NCBI RefSeq assembly: GCF_031877795.1
Contig: NC_133934.1
Location: 107,014,610-107,078,609 of the forward strand
Reading direction: 5' to 3'
Source: Strix aluco
Lineage: Eukaryota; Chordata; Aves; Strigiformes; Strigidae
DNA length: 64,000 nt
Position 1 is the stretch's first letter. The number at the start of each line of letters is the position of its first letter. This document shows, piece by piece, positions 11,701 to 22,700 of the stretch. The notes under the pieces were generated by a model, which saw only the letters and a list, made by a program, of their open reading frames with translations, had not been told where the DNA came from and did no database searches. Made by a program: the position numbers and the translations under genes.

Positions 11701-14700
11701 CTCCATAATCCACTGACATTCTCATTAAAGCTGCCATCACTTTTCCTTGGTATGTCTGCAATCAATCTTCCATTGCTCAAAGCATCTTCACAAATGCCTT
11801 TTTCTGCTTCAGAAGGTCAAGACCTCAGCCTGGATCATCTTCTCATCTGTCAGGAATTACCAGTTGCACCTCCTGATGCAGAGGGGTCATTGCCCTGAGG
11901 TCTGCAGGGAAGATTTGACTCTGATCCATGACCTCTACTTCAAGATCCATACAACCATGTATTTATTTTGTTTCTCTTTCACACACACATGCATAAGAAA
12001 GGGAGATGTATATTCCACAGAGTGAATGGACCCATGTTCCTATCTGTGTGCATCTTCAGAGTCACAAGCAAGAAACACAGCACACCCTGGGCTTTCAGAG
12101 CAGACATGGGGGCAGGTCAGAGCATCTGTCACTGACAGGGTAGGTGAGCAGTGGGCCTGACCTCTGGTGAAGTGCAGACTAGGTATTTGCAGAGTAATGC
12201 AAGGATGTTTGATGCACAAAAGCTGGCTCGGCATTACCAAGTACAAGCCTTCAGGTCTAGAAGAAGATTTCCAATGGGTCCTTCTTCAAGGTGGGTGAGC
12301 GAAGCGCTCCATGTTGCAAAAGGCAGGATCTGGTGAGGGAAAAGTGGAGGAACATTTAGTTAGTGGCAGGATGCTGAGGTGAAGAGAGAAAAGCCCCAAG
12401 CAAGGAGCTACACCAGTTGCTCGCAGTGATAACAGGAGCGGGTGGGAGCACCCACAGAGGCACCACTGGAGGCAGCAGTGGCTGACAGCTGGGAGGGCCA
12501 GGACTGGTATTCATTGAGATGAGTGGTTGAGTTTAAGCTGCGTTGGTGGCTTGGACAACTTGAGCTGCCTGTGCTGAGGGCCCAGCCATGGTGCCTTTTG
12601 GAGTGGGGCTGGCAGTGGCTGGGCAGCACCGCAGGAACACGTTGCTTCCCCAGGCCAGCCAAAAAACTGAGGTCTGGGGCCATGGAGAAATCCCATGCCT
12701 TTGAGCACTGAACCCCACTGTCCCGCCTGACTGGCAATTGGGAAGAGCCAATTAGCATATCTAAATGTAACTGATTAGTGCCTGGTCACACAGCCTGGGT
12801 GGTGGGTGATGTTTGAAGCAGATTTGAAATTACAAGCATGCAGACACCAAACCACGAGGGAGGCGGCATGGGGGAGAGACGATTTCCCAGCTTAGCAGCT
12901 GCGGCCCCAGTTTCTCTGCTATTCCCAATGGCAAGCTGCCTTCAAGGAGCCCTGCAAAGGTCTGGGGTGAGCACTTGAAAATTAAGAAATTAACTGTTTT
13001 AATTAACGGAATTGAGGTGGCTGGTGTGATGGCAGCTCAGCCTCTGCTGCAGCTCTTTCAGCCTCTCCTTTTGCAAAGCACGAGTCCCATGGTGTCCTGT
13101 GGGAAGGGAGAAGCATCTTGCCTGGGGCCAGGGGTTCCCGCCAGGCAGACCCCAGTGAAGGGTGCAGAGCCCTCCCCTGTGCAGGGGAATGCAGGTCTGT
13201 CACAGCCGGCTCTGCCCCGGCTTTCAGGGGCTGTGTGTGGGAGGTGTTGCCCTGCATTTGGGTTCCTGGAGTGGGCTATGGGGCAGCCCTGGCCGGGCTG
13301 TGGATGGGGTTGGCAGTGCCTAAGCCTGGAATGGTGCCCGCAGCTCCCCTGTGCTCTGGGGACCCGGCAATGGCGCACACTGAAAGAAACTGCTGCCTAC
13401 AGGAGCCCTGTTTCCTTAGTTACGGCAGGCAGGAGGTATTTCGGGAAGAAGGCAGGCAGCGCTAGGAAAGGCAGGCAGGTCTCGGGAGAAGACAGCTAAC
13501 ATTGGCCTGGGGAGCAGCCTCTCTCCTGCCGCCATCCCCAGGGCTGTGCGAGGCAGGGTGCTTCACCAGCACTTCCATTACGTGGTGACTAAAGTGCCCG
13601 GATTTCATTTTCCAGGTGTCCACTCCGTGCCCTGCAGTCCAGCTGGAAGAAATGCTGAGTGCCCATGGCCGGGGGCTGAAGTTACCACAGAAGGGCTGCA
13701 GTGCTGTGCTGTGCCAACCACAGGGGAAACTGCCCAGCATCGCTGGGTGAGTGCAATTTCAACCTCCTGAGGTGTGAGTTTCCACCTCTACCCGGAGATA
13801 ACGCCCCACTTGTCCCAGGGGTGAGAAGATATTAATTCCTGCTTTTCAAGCATGAACATAGTGTAATGATGAGGAAAAAAATCCTCCGAGGAAACAAGTA
13901 ATTCTGTCCTCGAAGCAGTTTGCAGGTAAGAAAGTCTGGGGCCGCATCCAGGGCTGTGCTATGCCAGCACCAGCCCTTTTGTGCCTTTGCCCATTCCCAG
14001 CCCCACTCCCCAGGTGCCATGTCCAGGCCTGCCTGCACCGCATGGCTTAATGAAGCCCCACACCGGCTCCCACCCCCGCACTAGGGAGGTGAGGGCCCTC
14101 TTCGATGGTTGCCTACAGGCAAGCCCGGGCCTAGGGCTCATGGGACACGCTCACCGCACCCCAGCTGGCCCATCCTGGTGGGGAGCAGTCAGCATGAGGA
14201 CATCCTGGCAGCACTGTGCCATGCCAGGCTGGGCTGCCAGCCAGGGGCACAGACACATTCTTGTTGGCTCCAGGAGCAGGGAGCAGGGACTAAATGGTCT
14301 TTTCATTGCCGCACCCTTCATGTCTGCCCCCCAGCCTGGGCAAACTGCAGTCTTCCAGGGACATACACCAGCTCCATGGGGGTATTCAAAGGCACTTTTC
14401 CAGCTAAAGGCCACACCTTTGCCAGTGTTTGGCTGTGAAGCTCGGAGTCACTGGAGCTGCCCAAGAAGAAACTACCAGCCTTTTTTTTAAACATGGACAA
14501 AATAGTCTTTTTCTCCAGACATCATTCTCAGAAACAGTGGCACCATCTTGCCTGAAATGTGTCTAGACAAACTCAGGCTGAGTCCCTGAGCCTGCCTGGA
14601 GAAATTCAGCTTAAATATTAAAGCCATAAATGATGGAAAAGAGGAATTACAGTTGGGAGTATCACACAGACAGCAGGACATAATGCTACAGCTCTGACTG

Positions 14701-16589
14701 CGAAGCAGATCCCTGTGCCTCATCCTGCTGCTGCCTCTGGCTGCGGCTCAGTGTCTCTCCCACACTGCTGCAGGGTTATCAGCAGCATGGGAAGGACGTA
14801 ACGGGCTCCTCCACATGCAGAGCTGAAGACTGAGCCACACGCTGCTTGTGCTTCCCAGGCGTGTGAAATGGCTTAAAAAACATGGGATGCCTAAGCCCTT
14901 GTGAGACTGGATCTGTAAGGCTCTTGAGCCAGTCATGGCCACTGAGGCCCAATACTTAACAGAAAATGAAAAAGTTTTTCTCCTTGTTTGGACTCCTCTC
15001 TGTTTCCCTCTTGGTTATTCTATTCTATTCTATTCTATTCTATTCTATTCTATTCTATTCTATTCTATTCTATTCTATTCTATTCTATTCTATTCTATTT
15101 TAGCTAGGCATAACCTGGGCCAGAGTCAGAAGAAACAAGTATCTCCAGGGAATCGCTTATGCATGGGTTATGTTTACCCAGCTTTGTGTGGTCCCTGATG
15201 TCTTGGTGGGCCAAGGGAGGGGGAGCAGGTGTTCACTCCTTTGGGACTGGGGTAACTCACCAGCAGCAAGGATGCCAGCTCTGCTCAGAAGTCAAGATTT
15301 CCCAGCAGCATTTGCCAGTTTAAGTCATGGAGCATATAGGTTTCCAGTTCAGTAGGTCAGAAAAGTCATGGTTTATGAAAAACACAGTCTGCACTTGCTG
15401 AGGAGTATTGAATATTGGGGACTTGGTGGCAGATCACAAGTCACAAGGCATTTTAGAAAATCCCCACAGATTTGTGTCTCCCACAAGCCCCCATTGCTCA
15501 GTGTTTGTGGAGCACATGTTGTACTAAGCTGGCGCAGTCCTCTGCTCTCTCCTGAGGCAGAGAGTGTCACCTGCTGCAAGGTGGCAGCCAAGGTCTCCAA
15601 GCCTTGGTGATGCGGTAGGACTGGTGCTGGCTTGTCTGGAGTGAGGGGGCAAGCTGTGTGACTTCTCCACATCATACATATTGCTGGGGCTGAAGGAGAT
15701 GGCAGTGAAAGTGATTTGGAAATCTTTTTTTGTTCAGCTGTTCCTTAGGGTTTTAGGGATGTGTTGTTTGGGCTATGGTATCTCCTAGAAGTCACCAGTC
15801 CAGAATAAAAGTCTCGTTTGTAGTAAAGTTTTATCAAAAGCCATCGTGTTGTAGCTCACCTGTGCTCTGCACCATGCTCCAGCAGAGCACAAAGGAGCTG
15901 AGTGCTACCTCAGCCTTGGGGAGCCTGAAAAAAAAGACACTTGTTTTTCACCCCTTGGTTCCTCATGCTCCATGAGCTGTGTCAGTCTATTTCCACCTGC
16001 AGTATGAAGGGAGATTCTTGGCTGGCAGCTCATTACATGTTTTGGTTCCCTGATGCTTCTCCCGGTGACTTGTAGCTGTGCTTGCCTTTAAACGGCAGGG
16101 GCTTAGCCACTGGATTGTGCTTCTTCAGCCCCAAAAAGATGAAATGAGCCCAAACAAGACTTCAGAGGATGCTGCAGAGCAGCATTGTTTACTCAGCATC
16201 TGGAGAAGCCCCAGGTGTGGGACCCCAGGCCCCCATACGAGGCGGCAGCAATGAAGCACTTGGGACGTCAGTGGGACTTCCCTGCGGTCACATCGGTTGG
16301 GAACACCGGTGTCTGGGTGTGCTGCTGGGCGTTTCTCCAGCGCGGGGTGTGCTGCCCGCACCCTCCCAGGTTGGAGAAATGGGGAGCAGCAAGGTGGGAT
16401 GCTTAAGGAAAAGCAAGCTCTCCAAGCCCCTTTGCACGCTGGTGGCTCAGGTCCCGTCCCAGCCGCCGCGATGGCAGGAAGGCAGGGCTGCTCAGCACAA
16501 ATAAGACCCCTGGGAAGTTTCTTAGCTACCACCCCCGCCAAGCAACTGAGCGATGCTGCACCAGCGGGAGAGGTTTTTGCAAATGCTGT
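8761..16589. other. Non-coding stretch between the two GC islands
   Basis: No recognised exon. It contains a small tgcagggtgc tandem near 9590-9612, a T-run at about 11347-11361 and the TATTC microsatellite. It could hold untranslated exons that cannot be seen from sequence alone. Confidence 0.5.
15016..15100. repeat. (TATTC)n microsatellite, 17 units
   Basis: A pentamer array; every unit is perfect except the last (TATTT). Confidence 0.97.
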
Positions 16590-17540
16590 TGAGGTCTAAG
16601 GCGCTCCCATCCACCCAGCCCTGCCGCTGTGTTGCGGGCTGACCCCCGGGTGCCCCCGCGGTGCTGGCTGAGCGCCCCGGCCGCCCGCTGCCCTCGCCCC
16701 GGCGGCATCTGCCCGGGCAGCCCCCCCGAGGAGCCCGACAGCCGCAGGGGCTGCTCGGGGGGGGCTGCTGCGGCGGGCACAGCCTCAGACCCAGAAATAG
16801 CCCGAGCGGCGCAGAGCCCGCACCCAGGCGCTCTGCCGGCAACTCCCCGCACCCAGAGCCGGGGCCGCCGCGGAGCCGCCTCCTCCCCGCTCGGATGCCA
16901 CGGGGCGCCCGGTAGGCAGCGCGGCGGGGGTCTCCTCGCCCCCGTTTCGGGCCAGGAGGCGGCTCCCCCCGCCGGGCCCGGAGCTCCGGCCACTTCTCGG
17001 CCCGGCGGCGCAGGCCCCGCCGCCCGAGCACGGGTGAGGCGGGGGGGGGGGGGGGGGCAGCAGCCCGGGGGCCGCGGCCTCTCCGCCGCAGCGGGGCGGG
17101 CGGGGGGGCGGAGCGGCGGCGGCGGCCTCGGCCCCTTCCTTCCCCTTCCCCTGCCGGTGCCGGTGCCGGGCAGCCCGCGGCCGGGCGGCGCGGGGGGGCC
17201 GCGGGAAGGGGAGGAGGGAGGCGGCGGGCGCGGCGGCGGGCGCGGCGCCCAGAGCGGAGCGGGGCCGGGACACCCCCCCCCCAGCAGGTCAGTGCGGTGC
17301 GGGAGGCGGCGGCGGCGGGGCGGGAGCCGCGGTCCGGGCTGCGGGGCTCAGCCGGCGCCTGGCGGGGCGGGGTCCCGGCGAGCAGTCGAGCTCAAGCGAG
17401 GGGTGACTGGGGGGGCTCCTGAGGTGCAGGACGGGCGGAGAGGGCGGGGGGCGTCCTGCCGGGGTGGGATGGGGGTGGGGAGGAAGCGGCGCCGTGCGAG
17501 GGGCTACTCCCGCCTGCCCCGTGCTTAGCTGCGCCTCCCG
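16590..17540 (+). promoter_or_regulatory. CpG island, candidate TMEM63C promoter and non-coding first exon
   Basis: Very CpG-dense with GC-boxes, a 17-base G run (17041-17057) and CCTTCCCCTTCCCC tracts. A good donor, CCAGCAG|GTCAGT, occurs at 17287/17288 and could end an untranslated exon that splices to 36884 (the coding exon begins with 22 nt of 5' UTR). The link to TMEM63C is inference from position and strand. Confidence 0.45.
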
Positions 17541-20500
17541 GGTGGGCCTGGCTTTGGGACTGCGCAGGGGGATGCCCGCGGCAACTTGCGGGACCCCCTG
17601 GGCAAGTGTGCCAGCACCGCCTCGGGCAGCGCCCACGTACTGCTCCCAGGGCGACTGCGGGTGCGGGATGCAGGGGTGGCCTTGGTTTGTTGTTGTGGGA
17701 GATTGCTGGGTGCTTGGCTCTGTTTAGACACTGGTTTACTGCCCTCATTCTGCACCACGTACCAGAGTGGCTTTAACTAATGCTTGATGGGCGGCTGAGG
17801 CCCGCCGAGACGTGGGGGCTCCCCTGGGCTGCTGGAGTAAGTCAGCGGCAGAAGCAGGGAGCCAGCCCCAGCCCCTCAGTGGCCTTCCCCAGTGCACACA
17901 TGCTGGCCTGTGCTGTTGTCCTCTGATGCGAGATAAAATGTCATCCCACCGCTGTGTCATGCCATAGCTTGTGCTCGGTCCCCACGTCATCCTGGCCACA
18001 GAATGCTCCCTCTGGGAGCCACACCTGACGGTGTTGGGAGTGCTTCGTGCTAGCAGGGGAGAGGAGCGGGAATGTCTCCCCATTTCTCCCTCCACCTTTG
18101 AGAGACTGATGACTCTGAAAGGGCTGTTGGGTCAGGATGATCTAACACTGGCTGAGCTGCTTTCCCCCAATTTATGACTTCATCCAGATTTGTCCACAGA
18201 TCAAGGCCCTGCTTTCTCCCTCACTTGCTTCCCCATCTTCTGTAGCAGCAGCACCGCTGCACAGTGGGTTTGCAATTCAGAAACCTCCTGAACAGAAGGG
18301 GTGTTATCCAGGAGAAAGAGAGACCTTTGTCTGACTGGCGGATGTTATTTCTGCATGAACATCTTTTTCCTTTTAACTGTTTAGCCACCATCTCCAGGAC
18401 TGATGTACAGGCCTGACTTCTCCCTTTTCAGAGAGTTCAGGGGGGAGTGGGAGGTGAGCGGAAAGCTGGATGGGCAAATGAGGTATGAGAAAGCACCTTA
18501 CCCCATGCTGGGGTTTTACAACGCTGTGTGACAGGTCAGGCTGCCTGTGTGAGTGGCAGAGAGACTGCAAAATGTGCCATTTGGGAAAAAAGGTGCTGTT
18601 GAAGTGGTTTGTTCAGAGGGGAGAGGAGAGAAAGTGTGGAAAAAACAGAAGGCACAAAGACTGGCCCTGAGACCAGACCTGAGCCTTGGCCTCACTGCCA
18701 TCCCTGCTACCCTGCAAAGCGGTGGTCAGGGCTGGGCACCAGATGGAGAGGGAAACAGAAGCAGCTTTTTCATGAAGGGTTTGTCTTAAGTAGCCTGGCA
18801 AACAGCCATTGGCAAAGAAATAAATAATAAATAAAAGCAGGGAGGCCGCCGGCACCCCTGCAGCCTCTGACTCTGTAGCACATATGGGCTTTTCTGGCTT
18901 CCCTGTAAGCTTAAACCTCAGCCTGCTTCCCATGGCAGCATCCTGGCTCCCATCTTTCTGCAACTCTGTCTGAATGCCTTTCAGCTCTTTTATTTTTTTT
19001 CATGATAACACTTGAATCGCTCTGTAGCTGCTCTCCTCTTCAGAGCTTTCCCTGAGGTTAACTAGTTCATCCCTGGTTTGGTGCCTGCTGACAGTGGTAA
19101 GCATCGGGTGGTCCTGCAAACAGGGACAGAAATAGCAGAGCTTGCTGGGGATGCTGGTCAGGGGTGTGCCTACACAGGTGAATACTGTTCTCCTTCCACG
19201 CAGACTTCTGGCCCAAGGGAAAGTAAGGCAGATTTCAGTACAGCTTCAGAGCCTACATCTGCAGAGTTGTAAAAGGAGGAGTGTCACTGCTTTAAAATAT
19301 TCCTTGCAGGAAATACTCCTGTCTTAACAGACTGCGAGAGCTTTCCTAAAGAAGCAAGGAGAGGGAGAAATGTTTCTAACACCCACGAGTGAATTCAATT
19401 GATATTAAACTAATCAGTCACCTAAACTCTTAGGCAAACAGTGTGCTGTGCGAATGCTGACTCCTCCATGAGTCCTGTAAACACCAAAGCCTTCTACTGT
19501 TGTCACTTCTGCAGTTGGTGAAACAGCTCTTCTTACCTACTTTAATTGTTGTAAATATATTTTGTCTACTTAGCCCTAAGTTTGAAGAAAACATTGCATT
19601 GCTGATGCAGTGTGCTCAGAGCAAAGTGGGTTTGCTTTGAGATTATTTCAGGAGAAGCAGCTCCAGTCCCAATTTCTTTCACTATGGCTTGATTACATTC
19701 AGTCCCTAACCAGCTATCAGGTCCGTCAACAAGAGGTCCTAGAGCTTTTGAGGATCCCACTTGGCATCTACCCACACTTTAAGATGCCTGAACATCTTTT
19801 AAAAGCTGGCTTGAAGTTATTGCTTCAAATGTAGCTGGGACTGGTAATTAGGCTCTGATCACACCTTGTTATTAGGTGGGGACAATGGCAACAGTTTGCT
19901 CACACCATTACAGCAACAATGGGACATCCCCGGCCAGGTAGCCATGCATAGCCCTTCCCATTGCCCAGGTCTCTATTGTTGCTGGTTAATGGGTGAGACT
20001 GGGCACGGCAGGTCCTACAGGACCTCTCTGCAGAGACAGAGGGAGGTGGGGTGGAGTGGTCTGGCGGGGGGCATGGGCTCCCCTCTCCCAGCCCGCTGCC
20101 CCAGGCCCTGCCTCACCCTCACCTCTCTGGCAGTTCAGCCATCACTCGATCTCACTCCTCCTCACCAGGTTCACTTCTTATGACTCATCTTGGTGGTTAC
20201 CTAAGCCCAGCACTGTCCTGCTTTGCCTGTCCTGGTATGGCCCTCTCTTAGTGGATGGCTGTGTTGGTGTAAGAGCTGCAGCTGTGCTAAGGGCTGCAGA
20301 GAAAACCTCTTTGGCTGAGAAATTGCCTTCCTAATTGAAATTACTGTAATGCTGCCCAGCCTCTGGGGAGCATGAACACCATGGTATGGAAGCATTTCAA
20401 CACCAGTTTCAGTTGTGCAGTTCCCAGCAGAGTCCCCATGAGAAGCTGTGGGTACCATTTTGACCAAGGAGGGGCTTCTATGCTGTTGTAGTTTGATCTC

Positions 20501-20980
20501 AAATAAAGATGTGTTTAAAATGGAGTACTAGAGCAGAGAGACTCAGGGCTCTTGTTCAGTGGGAGCATGTGAAAGCTTTGGGTGACCCGATTCCCCTACC
20601 CCCAGCACCAATGTCTTGTGTCTTGTCATCTGCAGATTGTGGGTGAGCTGAGAGGAAGGCAGGATCTGAGTGAGCCAAGCTCCACTGCACCCCCAAGTGC
20701 TAAAAGGCGGGTTGTGAGAGGTGGAAAAATATGTTGTCATGCTATTTTGAGTTCCTCCTAAGAGAGAGAGGAAGGGGCTCTGGCCCTGCTTCACTGGGGA
20801 GTACTTCATTGTTAGCTGAGAGTTGGTGGTAGGAGGCAGCTGGGGCAGGATGTGATGGAGATTGAGACAGTGAGCCCCTTGATGTGCTGCGTTGGATGGG
20901 CTAGAGGAGACTGAAATTCAGAGAAGGTAGAGGTGGGGAACTTAGGGCAAACCTCAGGTTTGGAAGGATAGCTGGGGAGC
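17541..20980. other. Putative TMEM63C 5' intron or intergenic DNA
   Basis: Nothing coding recognised. If the 16.6-17.5 kb island is the TMEM63C promoter, this and everything up to 36883 is 5' intronic. Confidence 0.45.
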
Positions 20981-21112
20981 AGAGTCTCCATCCTTGCCCA
21001 TATTCAAAATCTACCTGGACATGGCCCTGAGCAACCTCCTCTAGCTGACCCTGCTTTGAGAAGGGAGACTGGACTAGACAATCTCCCTTCAGTGTCAACA
21101 CTTCTGTGATTA
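20981..21112 (+). mobile_element. CR1 LINE 3' UTR fragment
   Basis: It matches the CR1 3' end in order: gagtctccatcctt, attcaaaatctacctggac, cctgagcaacctcctctag, ctgaccctgctttgag, ggactagacaatctccc, ending near cttctgtgatt. Diverged, 5'-truncated. Confidence 0.88.
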
Positions 21113-21419
21113 TTTGTCCTATCTTCTGACAAATTTGGTCACCATGGGATAATCCCCCAGGCAGCATCGGAGAAAGGACCAGAAGTTTGGAGGTTTGCCT
21201 AGCTTCCTAGAGCCTGCAAGCAGTGGTCTGGAGGTCTTTACACCAGTAAGAGACTCCCAGGACTTGCAGGCTTCAGGCTGGGGGCATGCACCATTCCTTG
21301 TGTTTCTGGGCTGCTTTTCTCAAGGAGAGGTCACATATGGCAGAACTATGTGGAAGGGAAGTATAATGGCAAAAATAGCAAAATGAACTGAACTTTGTAG
21401 ACTTCAGAATAAATCTGAT

Positions 21420-22700
21420 CTGCGCCTTGTTGGGCTCTTGACCTGCTGCTGAGTAGGATTAAAGTAATGATTTAAATTAATGATAAGAAACCCACAACCT
21501 AAGTACCTAGTTTTAATCTTGCTGTGTTTATACACTTCCGCTTTTTTCCTAAGGACAAGCTGATTTTTAGTGATGAGTATGTTGTGGTGCTTAGGGCTGA
21601 GCAGGAGGCTGCACCATGCTTAAGTGGGTGGGTTTACAGTGTAACATATGGTTATTTAGATTCTTAATGTCGATATTTCTTGCATTAGAAAATGGTGAAT
21701 GACACGTTTCCTTATTAGATATAACTTCACTATTTATTATAAATTTGGTCCAGCTGTATTTCAGTGGAGAATGAAATCCAAATCAAAATGCAGAAAGCAA
21801 GCATTTAAAAAATGGTTTCTAGTTGGTTAAATAAAACTGCTTAAAATGTGTGGGTCCACAAAAGAAAAAAGAATAAGTTTATGAAAACATTATTTGTATA
21901 TGTAATGAATTTAACAATGCTATATTACTATACTATATTGTATTGCTATAATACTATATTATAGGAACAGAATTTTATTATAGGAGATATAAAATATAAC
22001 GAATGATATAACCTGATTTCTTCTGGCTTTTAAGAATTCAGAACTAGTAGAGATTATCCTCTCACATTTCATCTTCATTGGGTTTGGAAAGGGAACCAGG
22101 CTCTCCTGCATTAACCTGCAGTAATTTTTTGAACTTTGACTAAACTAGTTAGTGTACTAAATTAATTGAAACATTTTTTTTACCTCTGCTTTCAAAACGG
22201 TTGCTGCTGTCAGAGCCACTTTTGCAGTTCATCAGGCTTTAGCTCCAGGCACTCAGCCACTGAGTGGATCTGGCAGCAAGGACATACTGCATGAATTTCT
22301 ACTGACTAATTTTTTGCTGGTGAGAGTGATCCGAGGTCTTAGCATGTAGATTGTTAGAACCTCCAGTTTTAAATTGGCTGTCTTTTAATTTAAAAAGTTT
22401 TTAGTTCAGACAAAATCTGATTACTTTTAAGTCAGGTATATGTTTCCAAAAGTCATAATTCTTTTATTTGTTCTGGTTCCAAGTCCTCTTTATTGGTTTT
22501 TCTTTTCATATTACACTGATGCTAATCTTCTCATCAGGCAGTTTCACTGGATTTTTCTGTTGGGAGGTTTCAATCAAGTTTAATTTTCTTTCATCCGAGT
22601 TCTTAATTTCTTGTGTTTTCTTCCATGAAATTTCATCAAATTCTTTCTTGTTGAGAAAAAAAAAAAAAAGCCCAACAAAGCAAATACTGCTAATAACAGC
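21420..22700. other. AT-rich island
   Basis: Clearly AT-richer than both flanks, with many TTTAAA/ATTAAT words and an A-run at about 22656-22668. No exon is seen. It has the look of a conserved non-coding or regulatory block, but conservation cannot be judged here. Confidence 0.5.
21880..22020. repeat. AT-rich TATA/ACTATATT low-complexity tract
   Basis: Repeated ctatatt, actatactatatt and ataatactatattatag words form several short inverted repeats. It lies within a broader AT-rich segment. Confidence 0.7.

Noticed and set aside
16629-17528. 299-codon + strand frame in the CpG island
   Set aside because: The translation is Gly/Arg/Pro/Ala low complexity with overlapping frames on both strands, as expected of a GC-rich promoter. 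No family motif is seen.
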